From: Chara braunii
Lineage: Eukaryota; Streptophyta; Charophyceae; Charales; Characeae
Direction: 5' to 3'
Assembly: GCA_003427395.1 (NCBI GenBank)
Contig: BFEA01000006.1
Location: 5,411,489-5,443,802, forward strand
Length of the DNA: 32,314 bases
Below, one piece after another: positions 10,348 to 20,285 of this stretch. Under the pieces are notes generated by a model. It did no database searches, was not told the origin of the DNA, and saw only the letters and a program-made list of their open reading frames with translations. Position 1 is the first letter of the stretch. Each line of letters starts with the position of its first letter. Position numbers and translations under genes: made by a program.

Positions 10348-11140
10348 ATGTGGCCACCTTTCGACGGCAAAGGAGTATGCAGTGGACCGATACTGGGTGA
10401 ATGATCCTCCCGAGCTTATAGAGGGAGATCTGGTCGAATTCATCCTGCCTTCTCGACCCACTGACTAGCACGAACGTCGATACAAGTGGAGGTCGATCCT
10501 CCTGTGGTTTGGCGCCTTGCTCTGTATGTACCGGGAGCTAAAGAGCATCCAAGGTCCTTATGGCTGACATCCTAGAGAGACCGCTTACGGGGAGGTCAAG
10601 GCCTACCTGTATTTGAGTACAAAAGTAGCCAAGAAGGCTGCTCTAACCCTGGTAACGTGGGGAGCTTGTGGGATCATCAGCTGGGCGGAGCGATATATTC
10701 AGGAGGAGGGTAGAGGTTTTCAAGCTTGAGGAGCAGGACACCGCACTGTGGAGAGACAAGTATCCTCCCCGGATCATTACGGGGGAGCTACAGGTCATCC
10801 GCGACGGGTTCTTCCCGCACTCGGGCTGCAAATTGAGGGTGACTATCCCTCGTTTGTGGTTGACGAGGTGTTTGGCAGGATTGTAGGCTTGGTCGAGACC
10901 TATCTCACCGGGACAGAGCTCGACCATTTCTCGAGGGGAGATCTTGACACCCACTACATATACTACTCCCTTGTGACTGTCGGGCCCCGGTGGGGGAGGG
11001 CTACGACTGTAGGAGAGAGGAGGGCTACGACTGTAGGCATCCCCTGTCATCCTACGTATGGGATTTGTTTGACCGCGAGCTTCGGGCTGAGTCTGACTAT
11101 ATTACATCGATAGACCGACTTTTCTCGAAGCACTAGGACT
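10348..11140 (+). pseudogene. Decayed ORF, first tandem copy, element 2 (unrecognised family)
   Basis: The frame through 10364 encodes most of a ~255-residue protein of the same family as the two ORFs of element 3. Shared landmarks in order: an LP motif (EFILPSRP), WFGALLCMY where element 3 has GAEAFMWIE, YPSFVVDEVFG, HYIYYSLVTVGP, and in another frame RELRAESDYITSIDRLF with DSWWGSEALI. The frame is interrupted by TAG 10466-10468, TGA 10565-10567 and TGA 10727-10729. At 10690-10830 the better protein is in a neighbouring frame (LEEQDTALWRDKYPPRI), so small indels are also present. An in-frame 24-bp duplication lies at about 10997-11037. The function is unknown. Confidence 0.55.
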
Positions 11141-11141
11141 C

Positions 11142-11396
11142 GTGGTGGGGGAGCGAGGCTTTGATAGCCCCCTGTCAGCTGACTCGATACTACGAGATTA
11201 TAGGGCACCGGGATATCGCGTGGGCGCTGAGGTGGACAATGACGGAGTAGACGACGAGGAGGCATGTGAGCCTGAATGGGTGGACTCCGAGGAGGAGGCA
11301 TCCGAGTCGGAGGATGAGGTGGAGGTCGATGAGGTGGACGAAACTCCTGCAGGCTCGATCCATTTCGCGAGACTCATGGTCGGGTTCAGAGTGTAG
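11142..11396 (+). pseudogene. Acidic C-terminal or linker stretch, element 2
   Basis: An open frame of about 84 codons whose middle is almost all Asp and Glu, with segments such as NDGVDDEEACEPEWVDSEEE. It follows the C-terminal motif of the first tandem copy and precedes the second, so it may be the natural acidic tail of the first copy reached through a frame change, comparable to the shorter EEMEEEE tail of ORF A in element 3. Confidence 0.4.
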
Positions 11397-11442
11397 CCGT
11401 GAGGACATGAGGGGTGGCCAGACGTAGGCCGGATGGAGACAA

Positions 11443-12180
11443 ATGAGGAGCGATTCTAGCGCATGGTGGGCATACCTGTTACAGTGTGACTCCGATTCTT
11501 ACAGGGCAAAGAGGTTGGTCAAACCTAGGGAAACCGCACTACGGTTTGATATCCCTCTCCCTGTGCACTTAGACGAAAGCGAGAAGACACTGACTAGGTA
11601 TGCTGGGACGTGGCTAGCTGACGAAGTGTTTTTATGGACAGTAGGAGAACGAGCGGTGGCCGACAAGTGGAGGTGGTACGACATCTGTTTTTTTATAGAT
11701 CTCAAGACCTCGAGATATGACTAGCGCTAGTTGGAATCATTAGGACCTGGTGAATTACGAAGCTCTAGCGAGATCTATTGTGAGTCGAAGACTGGGTAGT
11801 ACGATGGAGGGTAGTCAGCACCTAGTGCGCATAGTATTTGGACCCCGAAACCCGATCTCTACCCTATAGAATGTTGGAGGTGGACCTTGCCTACATTCAT
11901 GATACAAAAGGTGTACGGAGGCGTCGACAATCTGAGCAGAGTTGTTGTCGACACAATGTACGCCCTCGGGTTGGGATTACCGCCTCGGTTTAAGGCGACC
12001 TACTTTGATGTCTGTGTGAGGTGGGGGCGTTTCGACTACGAGACAGTGAGATGACTAATGAACGCGACCTGCTGGGTAGATTGCTTGAGGTCATCCGATC
12101 TCATTGCCTATTGTCGAAGGCGCGTGGAGGACAAGTACGCTGGGCTAGAACAGTTGAGATATTTGTACGAGGGCAGTCAG
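11443..12180 (+). pseudogene. Decayed ORF, second tandem copy, element 2 (unrecognised family)
   Basis: Bases 11443-11724 are open and encode the N-terminal landmarks of the family: ALRFDIPLP, then GTWLADEVFLWTVGE, then WYDICFFID, in register with GLEMTLP, WWGHLLGAEAFMWIEE and VTIYL of element 3. After a stop at 11722-11724 the C-terminal landmarks resume in other frames: TLPTFMIQKVYGG, TYFDVCVRWGRFDYETV and LMNA (11889-12065), in register with TFPDFIINLMFNG, IYCLYLEMGPELTESDF and ILSI. Stops and frame changes make it a pseudogene. Its neighbour upstream is another copy of the same family, so the pair mirrors that of element 3. The function is unknown. Confidence 0.55.
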
Positions 12181-12187
12181 TAGAGGC

Positions 12188-12499
12188 ATGCGGGGTCGAA
12201 CATCCACAGGGGCTAACGTTGAGTACACAATGAACGAGGGTTTTACAGTGACAGTTCTACTTAGAGCGCACGTAGAGGAAAATCAGAAGGAACAAGAATG
12301 TCTGCGGCGAGCTAGGGAGTTCATCCGCGAGCACCGGGCAGGAGTCCTTGCGTGTGTGACCTTTCAAACAAGGGTGATGTACGAAGTGATGGTATGGTCG
12401 GCAAGGTACTTGTGCGCAAAATTATTTTTTGATGAGACGGTAGCGGAAGCAAGGTCTAGAGTGAAACTGTGCAGACTGCCCCATCATCACCAACAATGA
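12188..12499 (+). CDS. Unrecognised short open frame at the end of element 2
   Basis: An uninterrupted frame of about 103 codons just after the second tandem copy. It is rich in Arg, Glu and Ala (REFIREHRAG, ARYLCAKLFFDETVAEA) and looks helical. It might be a further decayed copy of the tandem family, its displaced C-terminus, or the start of gag; none of these could be shown by eye. It ends HHHQQ-stop. Confidence 0.25.
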   Translation: MRGRTSTGANVEYTMNEGFTVTVLLRAHVEENQKEQECLRRAREFIREHRAGVLACVTFQTRVMYEVMVWSARYLCAKLFFDETVAEARSRVKLCRLPHHHQQ

Positions 12500-13260
12500 A
12501 CGAATCTTTGATATACTATCTGGCCCTCAGCACCTAGTTTACAGACGAGAGATCCTATCTTTCCTACATCTATAATTGCCGCATGATGTCATCAACAGCT
12601 CTATCGAAGAATCGGGATTAGCTTTCTGTGTGTCCCTTTTCTTTGTCTGTGCATATCTTTTCAGTGTCTGTGTGTGTCTTTTCAGTGTCTGTGTGTGTCT
12701 TATGTTTGTCTGTCTGTAGTAAGTGGCACGGGAGATACCCAGAGTGTTCCTGTGTGTACAAATAGAGAGTTGTTGGCTGCTAAACGTGCCAAAGTCTTTT
12801 CGAAGCAAAAAGCATAATCGAACTGTGTTCTTGCCATCCATATCTCTAAGCTCCGAGTCTGGCCCCCCTTTTTTCTAGTTTGGTGTGAAGCCTGTTCATA
12901 TGAGAAAGGAAGAAAACATATCTTGATTACATAATAATGATAATAACCAATAATAATAATACTAATGATAATAAAAAATAAAAATAAAATAAAAAACAAA
13001 AAAATACAAGGAAGGTAAGCAGTAGCGAAATGACAAATCCAGATCACACCTTCACATCGAACGCCAGATAGTCTCACTATGTCCAGAGAGTAGCATTGCT
13101 CCAATAATATACCAATGTCCATGGAGAGCATACTCTCTCCTCTCAACACGAGAGTCCAGTTCCTTCACACTCACACTTGGCGCTCAACGCCCAGCCTACT
13201 CCTACACATATACTACAGACTACAGAAAGACAACGCAATTGCTGACAGCAGCGGCCGTCC
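12500..13260. other. Non-coding stretch with simple repeats
   Basis: Holds TGTCTGTGTGTGTC repeats at 12660-12715, an AT-rich run of AATAAT/AAAAT units at 12935-13010 and otherwise unremarkable sequence. No gene was seen. Confidence 0.5.
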
Positions 13261-13305
13261 AAAGTACTTGACTATGTCGCCCATATAGACCACCGCCAAT
13301 GCAAG

Positions 13306-13545
13306 GTAAGTGCCCTTACATCATCATCATCATCATCATCTCTTTTCTCCTCTCCTCCTTCCTTCAATCCCTCTTTCTCTCCTTTCTTCAACCTCCCCTT
13401 CGATTTCTTCTCTTTCTCCTTTCGAACCCTCTCTCTCCCTTCTCGTCTTCGACTTTCTCTTTTCTCTTTCTCCCTTCCAACTCCTTTCTCTCCTTCTTCT
13501 CTTAGACTTCCTCCTCTCCTGTCGCCTTGGTTTGCTCCTCCACAG
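13306..13545 (+). other. Possible intron with polypyrimidine tract
   Basis: Starts AAG|GTAAGT at 13306 and ends CTCCACAG at 13545 after an unusually long C/T-rich tract. The ends match eukaryotic splice consensus well. It also contains a (CAT)n microsatellite (13320-13341). Without transcript data it is only a candidate. Confidence 0.3.
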
Positions 13546-13602
13546 GAGCGATCTCTATCAGGTGGCACGGTACGCAGCGTTATCGAGATCGTGGCGGGGA
13601 AC
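13546..13602 (+). other. Possible 57-base internal exon
   Basis: Bounded by CCACAG on the left and GTAAGT on the right. It is open in all the plus-strand frames that matter and a multiple of three long. Joined to 13911 onward it could extend a frame that starts at ATG 13298. No recognisable protein results, so this may equally be chance. Confidence 0.2.
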
Positions 13603-13625
13603 GTAAGTCCACGTTTTGAAATGCA

Positions 13626-13654
13626 GAATCTGCCCTAGTTTTAGGGGCAGATTC
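13626..13654. repeat. Small hairpin
   Basis: Arms GAATCTGCCC and GGGCAGATTC pair perfectly over 10 bp around a 9-base loop. It sits just inside the second possible intron. No T run follows that would make a transcription terminator. Confidence 0.6.
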
Positions 13655-13682
13655 ATTCAATTGAGATTACGAAATCGAAGAG

Positions 13683-13711
13683 AATAATAATAATAATAAT
13701 AATAATAATAA
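13683..13711. repeat. (ATA)n microsatellite
   Basis: Nine or more AAT/ATA trinucleotide units in an unbroken run. Confidence 0.95.
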
Positions 13712-13803
13712 GATATAATGAATGTATACTGGCCTTCTTGCCGGTCCGATACAGTAACGGCGAGGGTGCGTTGTATTTGGCGTCGGCAGTCGGTCTCCCT
13801 TCT

Positions 13804-13806
<3 letters not shown>

Positions 13807-13868
<62 letters not shown>
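13807..13868. repeat. (TC)n microsatellite
   Basis: About 62 bases of pure TC, continuing as CT-rich and then CA-rich sequence up to the AG at 13910. It would form the polypyrimidine tract of the second possible intron. Confidence 0.95.
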
Positions 13869-13870
<2 letters not shown>

Positions 13871-13910
13871 ACTTTCTCTTTCTCTCTCTCACTCACCCAC
13901 ACGCACACAG

Positions 13911-14188
13911 TTGCCTACGGTAAAGGCGCAGACCAGAACAAGAACCGACCTCTCATACAAAGTACAGATAGCGTAGCGGAAGACTTAGATACCAATGATC
14001 CGAACGGTCGATATTGCAACGCAGCCCCAACATCATTATCGTCACATGGTGTGAAGGGGCCTGGCGCTTACTCAAGAAGAATGCGCCTGTCCCCATCATG
14101 CGCAGACGAAGAGGAGGGGGGTCAGACGAAGGAGACGAAAAGTTGGGAATGTCGTCAACATCAAGTCTGTGATACAGGTCCCAGATAA
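13911..14188 (+). CDS. Possible terminal exon of an unrecognised gene
   Basis: After the acceptor-like CGCACACAG at 13910, one frame stays open for about 92 codons to TAA 14186-14188. The product is hydrophilic (AYGKGADQNKNRPLIQ, EDLDTNDPNGRY, DEEEGGQTKETKSWEC) and not repetitive, unlike the simple-repeat frames around it. It resembles no family known to me. If real, it would be spliced to 13546-13602. The frame also runs upstream through the microsatellite as poly(Ser-Leu), which is certainly not coding. Confidence 0.2.
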
Positions 14189-15768
14189 TCCCCGTCCAAT
14201 GTCTGAATCCCAATGTCGAGTCCGGATCCAATGTCGTCAAGTCTTCAATCCACAACTCTTTCTCTCTCTCTCGTAGTCCACAGATACTGAGAAGTTAAAC
14301 AGAGAGAGGGTGAAGAAGAGATGGTGGACTTAGAAGAGGAAGAAGAAGAGCTATCTTTCTCTTTCTCTCTCTCTCACACACACACACACAGTACACACAC
14401 TCACACACACACATAAAGTACCGTATATTTTCCATGTTGGAGCAGAAGATTCGATCATCCTTTTCGATAGGGCTACGTGCGGAGAGCTGTGGCCATACGT
14501 ATGTGTTGAAGTGAATCTTTCGTCGTTGTGACGGGAGATACGATCGATCTTGATCATCTTTTTTGATGGAAGCCGCGCAAACCCAGCCGCGACCTTGAAG
14601 ACTTCCTACCAGATACGTTGCCCATGATCGTAATCCTCTCTCTCTCTCTCTCTCCTTCTCTCATACTCTTACACACACACACTCGTAGTTGCATATCCCA
14701 AAGTAGTGGAAGATTCGCTCGATTTCGCTCATCTTTTCGATGGGAGTTGCGCTTGACCAGCCGTGCGATCGGTTATGCACACCTCCTCACATACTCACAC
14801 ACACACATTCGTACACATATGTGTAGAGTAGGGACGTATATTTCCATGTTCTACAGATAGATTCATTCAATTTTTATTTTTATTCATTTATTCATTTATT
14901 TATCTATTTATTTATTTTGCTTATCTTATGAGGTCGACGTGAGGTTAGAGACTTACTTGTTTTTCTCTTCTCGTTTCCCCGATTGTTGTCGTCGTCGTTT
15001 GTCGTCGTCGCAAATCGCTTGATCAGGTAGGTGCTCTTTCTTCCTCCCCTCTCATTCTCCTTCGTCTTCTTCTACCCTTTCTCCTTCCTCTAACTGATTA
15101 GATCCAATGAAACTTCCACAGCATCCTCAGCGACAAACCGCCGAGATCACCACGATCCAAATACTCCATCGAACCATTCAATCGGTAGGATCATTTGGAG
15201 GCGTATAAACAGGGCAGGGACGCAATCAGCGTGAGCTGATGATTCGTGCGTACTAGGCATTCCTCGTTCTAGATTGATAGTTGCTACCCCCGTCACGATG
15301 AATCCTTTTCTTTGTCTCCCTCTTCTTCTTCTCTCTCTTCTCCTTCTCTTTTCCTCACGGATCTCCCGCTCTCCGGCTTACTCGCGATGTCTCCTTCTTT
15401 CACTGCACACATCTCAGCTTCGCTGCTGAAACCAGGCACGTTGGTGTGAACCCGCGTGCAAACAGGTCGAGAAGTAGGTACATCCACTCTCTCTCTCTCT
15501 CTTCTCCTCCTCCTTCTTCTCTTCGCATGCTTCTCCCCCTTCGCGCGCGCTTATCTTGCCAGTTCTAGTTAGCTCTACGCAACTCTTCCCCCGTCATCCC
15601 CCAAGTGTCCTTCTCCGCTCCCTGCTGTAGTTTCGGGAGTGCTCACCCTGCAGTGCCACGACCTAAGTCTGTTTTTACCGTCCCACCCGAAGTCTAATGT
15701 GAGGGGATCGACAACCTCGGTCTCAACCCACCACAGTCGGTTGATCAGGCCTGATCTGTGGCCCACCA
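14189..15768. other. Non-coding, pyrimidine-rich stretch
   Basis: Contains CT and AC microsatellites (14256-14273, 14370-14412, 14637-14653, 14780-14806), a (TTTA)n tract at 14875-14918, the diverged repeats at 14446-14850, and a splice-like pair (CAG|GTAGGT at 15026, CTTCCACAG at 15120). A 14-bp palindrome, GATCAGGCCTGATC, is at 15743-15756. No gene was supported. Confidence 0.5.
14421..14850. repeat. Cluster of diverged repeats
   Basis: The core ATCATC-TTTT-GATGGGAG followed by a GCGC-rich and CAGCCG-containing block recurs at about 14453, 14552 and 14727. The phrase GTATATTTTCCATGTT recurs at 14423 and, one T shorter, at 14836. AC and CT tracts precede two of the copies. The copies are too diverged for exact unit borders by eye. 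Confidence 0.45.
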
Positions 15769-15769
15769 T
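15760..15769 (-). promoter_or_regulatory. Possible primer-binding site beside an LTR edge
   Basis: The minus strand reads ACA followed by TGGTGGGCC. The layout, an LTR-like CA end directly before TGG, copies that of element 1. The matching tRNA is not known to me and no gag or pol lies downstream on that strand, so this is weak. Confidence 0.2.
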
Positions 15770-17260
15770 GTTGTTATTTTAATGGTGGTAACTGTATTGG
15801 TTACGCAACACAGGACAATTACCTCCTATCAAATATCTAGACCTGACTCTCGATTCCCCCGATATCTACCTGAACCGATACTATCGTTAGGGAGTCCCTC
15901 CCCTCAAGTTTAGTCCTAGGCCGTAATTGGAAGGCCCGCTGCCTGCTTACGCTAGGTCAGCAGCCCACGCTAGGAGTTACGTCCCGACGATGCCAATTTT
16001 CCACCATAGGCTTGGTAGTTTTAAGTCCCTCAGACTGACCTCCATAAGTGGATGAGCGATGATCATTTCAAAAATACACATATGAAATTCAATTTGACAA
16101 AAAAAAAATTTATCCCCTCGTTAGTTGTCTTTGAATGGGTGAACAAACCCATTAAATGTATATATGAAAGAAACAATATCAATAAGAATGATTCAACATG
16201 ATTGTAAAACTTGTCTCTGATCGAGGGGCATCGTCAGAGCCACTTAGGGGCCGTGCCTACCAGACCTCGATCACAGGCTGGATAGGCACACGTCTCGGGC
16301 ATCTTTTTCCAATAGAAAAGTCAACCAAAATATCCATAATGAAAGTATAAAAGTATGTGTTTGACCCCTGTCTTGTCAGAAAGCAGAAAAACATCCATTC
16401 CATTCATAACATACATTTCCTTGATTCACACGGTTTCCTCAAAAATAACTTTTGACTTTTTCATACCCCCTTTCAGGGTTCTTTTAAAAAATAACCAAAT
16501 AAACAAGGCATAAAGATGACTCATCAAGAGTGCCAACAACTTTTAAACTTTGCAAATCTCATTTCAGTCACTCTTATCACTCTTGAACACTTGGCGTTTT
16601 TCTGAGCATCCTAGATCAAGATTTGACAGCATAGATTGTACACATATCCAAAGTACACAAAAAACAAACACTTGACCAACTCAATTGTGAAAGTGCAAAG
16701 TGTTCAAGTTCCCCATAGGGATACCTTGTAAATAACTTAGGATAGAGAAACTCAACTGAAAAAGTATATGCCCAAAACTGATCCAGACTGATGCACAGAA
16801 GCTCAAGACAGAAAATGAATCATATGTTTGATCTACCCTCAACTACTAGAGTACAAATGCCGAGTCAAAATAATATACATGATCCCCTAATCCTAGCCAT
16901 TGTGAGAGTACATGTCCTGTAATGAACTGACAAAAGCACTCCATCTAATGCTCGTAAGAAGGGAAAATACCAAACTCACCATACTGCCTCTTTCACCCTC
17001 AATCTCTAATATACAATGCCTTTCTTAAAGGGATTTCAAAATTGTTTTATTCTAATCCTCTAAGGTGAGTCTCAGCTGCTCGTACAATTGGACCCTGAAT
17101 CCCTCCTTGGTTATCTTAATCATATTTCCTCTCCTATCGATGAGTCTGTTATTCTCATCCAGGCTAACCAACCCTTTTTCCCTGTCTGTCTTAAACCCAA
17201 GACAATCATCTCTCTTGTGGATTCCCTTCATGCAATATCAACATAACTTTTTCTCCTCTT
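15770..17260. other. AT-rich non-coding stretch, possible LTR
   Basis: No open frame of note. The composition differs from the C/T-rich DNA on both sides, which would suit an inserted LTR beginning at 15769. No second copy exists in the window to test this. Confidence 0.35.
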
Positions 17261-19582
17261 CCATTGATCTCTTTGCAGATGATGGGATATCCTGAAGTCA
17301 CAAAAGTAGGCCGGAGCGAGGCGTCGGCAGAAGACAGCGATCGGAGAGCGATTGCCCTCGCTTCTTTCCGCCTTAATCTCTCCTCCTCGGTCGCACGTCG
17401 CCCTCACTATCGCGTTCTTGCGCCCGTCGCGACGTCTCTGGCGCCTGTAAGAGCCCTTCCTCCTTCCATGCGCTCATACTCCCGCTTCTTCCCTCTACAT
17501 CCCCTTCTCCTTTCTCCCCCACACGAGCTCACCCGAGCTCCAGCCTAGCCAGCGTGTGGACGGGTGTTAGCCCAAGTGCGCAGTTGTGCGTTAGCCCCCG
17601 GTGCGCAGACGAGACGCCACTCTAAGGCGCCGGCGTGCGTCCAGAGTCCTTTCCCCCGTAGGCCGCCCGAAGTGAGCCAAGTCGCTTCGAACGCAAAAAA
17701 AGAGAACTCTCCCCCGTGCGAATCGAACACCTTGTGCGCGTTCCCTTTTCCTCCCGTCGCACTTCCTTAAGTACTCCTTTTCTCTTCCCTGCAACGATCC
17801 TTCCTTCCTTCCTCGCTTCCAATCCAAACCCTCTTTCCCTTCCTTACCTCCACCCCTCTTCTCCCCTCGTTCTCGCGCCAACCGCTTGGCCAAATTTTCG
17901 ATTCCCCAAACATGTTTCGTAAAATCTCCCGCTTCTTCTCTGAAGGCACTTCCCCCGTTTCTCTAGATCGCACCCCCCTCTTTCGCGATTCAGCGAAGCT
18001 CTCTCTACTTCAATAGAATTGGCGCTTACCGCTTTGCCAAATTTTCGCTTTTCCAAACATTTTTCGTCAAATCTCTTGCTTTTTCTCCGAAGGCACTTCC
18101 CCGTCTCTCAAGATCGCATCCCCCCCCTTAGCGATCCAGCGCAACTCTCTCTACTTCCAATAGGATTCCCCTTTTCTCTTGCCGTCGGATCAACCTCATA
18201 GTATTCGCCCCTCTTCTCATAGTCGAATCGATCACCAGTATGTGTCGGACCCCCGACCTCGATGATTCGTCCGCAGACCGTCCGTGTTACTGTCAGTTCC
18301 CGCCCAGGCAAACAGTTGAATGTTGTTTCTCCTCCATCTTGCTTTCTCTGCGCCTGTTTCCAACGACGGCTCTAGCCGCGCTCTTGGTACAGGTATCTTC
18401 TGCTGCAGGACATGACCCTTCCTGCCTTCCCTCACAGCCTCACCGACTCCTCCCCTTCCGCGGAAATCCGTAGAACGCCCCTTGCTTCCTTCTATCTCCT
18501 TCCACGGGACCCACTCAGGACCCCTTCGATCCTCCGCTCCTTTTCTACCAATCCCCAATGTCGCTTCCCTTCTCCCCCGGATCAGAAGACGCGCCCCCAC
18601 TCTCTCCTCCACCAGGCAACCGGCTGGTTGACGTTCCTCCTTCCCCACTTTGCCTGCCCGTCTCCTCGACGCTTGTTTCTAGCCGCGGCTCTGGCAGTTA
18701 CCAGCAGCGGTTATCCGCTCCGATCACGCCTCGCCCCCCTTCGTCCCCCTCCCCTCTCGATCCTCCTTGCCTTTCCCTCGCCAGTCCACCTGTCCCTCTT
18801 TCGGACCCCGCTCCCTACCTGCGTTTGGTCGACGCGTAGAGTCACCTCCTACCTCTCACACACGCCAATAGGGGGTCCCTAACTCACCTCTGATTCTCAG
18901 TCGAGCACCCTGGTGGAGTCGGTGGCTCGAGGATCCCGTCGGTGCCTCCTCGAGTCGTCCTGCCTCCTCCCCTGGCCGTTAGAGCCGTCCCAGATCACCA
19001 TTTTCTCTGTTCACAGCGCCCCTCATGCGGAGACCCTGATCCGTTGGCCGCTGACTCCCAGTAGACCGACCGACCCCTTTGTACAGCCGACACGCCTAGG
19101 TGCCTCCCGTGGTCAGTGCCTCTTATCCCGTACAATTTTTGGCGGTCGCTGTATCAGAATTGCGTCATAGTATTGCCTGGCGATGGCCGTGTCACCCCTC
19201 CCGATCTCTTGGTACTGCCGTGCAAGCGAATTCTGCCACGGGCACCCGTAGCAGTCCGGTGGTCATTCGCGACCGAGGTCTAGTGTCTTCACCGGTCTTC
19301 CGTTTTAAGCCCAACCAAGGCCCTTTCCAACGCGCGCTTGCACACACCGCTTTTGACACAAAAACTTCGATCTTCTAGGATCCGCCCGAGCCCGCTCGCG
19401 ACCAGGGTTCGTACCATCACTCCATCCAATCGAAGGGTTAGTATGAGGGCACGGAGGCCTCAAAACACTATACCCACATGCACGCATACGTCAAAACCAC
19501 GCAAATTCAGCAAAAATAAAGGAAAAAATGTTTTTCATTTCAAAGAGAAAAACCTTCGGCTGGTAGGCAGCCGCCCGACACT
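17261..19582. other. C/T-rich non-coding stretch
   Basis: Strong C and T bias on the plus strand gives many open frames on both strands. They are rich in Pro, Ser, Leu or, on the other strand, Arg, Glu and Gly, and show no domain. The 147-bp duplication at 17875-18168 is the only clear structure. The right edge is where integrase homology of element 3 stops. Confidence 0.5.
17875..18168. repeat. Tandem duplication, 2 x about 147 bp
   Basis: Units start at 17875 and 18022. They share GCCAAATTTTCG, CCAAACAT, GAAGGCACTTCCCC and AACTCTCTCTACTT-like blocks in order with perhaps 20 percent differences. The copies are diverged, so the duplication is old. Confidence 0.85.
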
Positions 19583-19864
19583 GTGTCCCCTTTCAACAGG
19601 TGCATTTGCCTGAGCATGTGCTCTGGTCGTGTACTTGGCAATAACTCCTAGGTCGTCCACCAATTTTTTCACTTCCCCACACGTAAACTCAGACCCCCCA
19701 TCCATTGTAAAGTCCACAACGAAAGGATACCGGAGGTAATACTCTTTAATGCACTCTGCCAAGACTGCTCCTGTCCTGGTTCGTATGGCCTTTCCATCAA
19801 CAAATCCTGTAAGATTATCTGGGGCATCAAAGATATAATTGTAACCCTCAAATCCCAATGGCAT
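19583..19864 (-). pseudogene. Integrase catalytic core, truncated, element 3
   Basis: This frame carries the second and third residues of the D,D-35-E triad: FTMDGGSEF (Asp 55) and ANAPVERGH (Glu 91), with exactly 35 residues between. Supporting motifs are YNYIFDAPDNLTGF and YYLRYPFVVDF. Homology ends after ERGH at about 19583, and the frame then runs into unrelated sequence, so the C-terminal domain is gone. The first Asp is in another frame (see the zinc-binding segment) because of a 10-bp duplication at 19861-19880. Integrase would insert element cDNA into the host chromosome. Confidence 0.85.
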
Positions 19865-20261
19865 TGCCAGGCATTGCCAGGAGATCTAGGTGGATTACTG
19901 CCCCTACATCCTTGATATACCTTGGATGTAAGGGTTCCTTGCATCTGATTGGAGATCTGATTTGACAAGGGACACACGACTCGCAGTACTTTCGGATCAT
20001 TCCATACATACCCTCCCAAAAGTATAGCTCGGTCACCTTCTTGATGGTTGTGGCGAAACTCCTGTGACCTCCCACGTGTCCGTCATAAAGTGTTGCTATT
20101 ACATCGATCTGTCGATTCCTTCCACAAATGACCCTCCTAGGAGGTCCTCTTTTATCCCTGATGAAGAGATGGTCTCCCCTTACTATGTAATGATCTCTCA
20201 TGCGAAGAGTTTTCTTGCTAACTTCCCTCTCTCGTTTATCTCCGGAGAGAAGAAGTTTCAT
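19848..20261 (-). pseudogene. Integrase zinc-binding domain and start of core, element 3
   Basis: Holds the HHCC zinc motif: His 62 and His 66 in DGHVGGHRS and Cys 96 and Cys 99 in SCVPCQ, counted from the Met at 20261. VIHLDLLAMP contains the first catalytic Asp (residue 126). The frame dies within ten residues because TGGCAATGCC is present twice in tandem. Upstream it is in phase with 20286-20576, separated by a TAA at 20286-20288. Confidence 0.85.
19861..19880. repeat. 10-bp tandem duplication in integrase
   Basis: GCATTGCCAG occurs twice head to tail on the plus strand. Removing one copy would rejoin the two integrase frames, so this is the frame-breaking lesion. Confidence 0.85.
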
Positions 20262-20285
20262 TTCTAGGTGTAACCCATCATATTC

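Larger units (their letters stand above)
8354..12499 (+). mobile_element. Element 2: remnant of a TGGCGCC-primed LTR retrotransposon
   Basis: A primer-binding site at 8359-8376 marks the internal start of a plus-strand LTR element. It is followed by a 2-kb AT-rich leader and then two decayed tandem copies of an ORF family also found in element 3 on the opposite strand. No gag, protease, reverse transcriptase or integrase was recognised before the coding signal ends near 12500, so the element is truncated or interrupted. The right boundary is set by the last plausible frame. Confidence 0.6.

Noticed and set aside
13653-13908. Long open frames with runs of Arg-Glu or Ser-Leu
   Set aside because: They are translations of the CT/GA microsatellite and have no independent support.
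17717-17733. tRNA B-box-like GTTCGATTC on the minus strand
   Set aside because: No A box, no cloverleaf arms and no acceptor stem could be drawn around it.
17591-18648. Open frames on both strands in the C/T-rich block
   Set aside because: Composition bias removes stop codons in several frames at once; the products are Pro/Ser/Leu- or Arg/Glu/Gly-rich without motifs.
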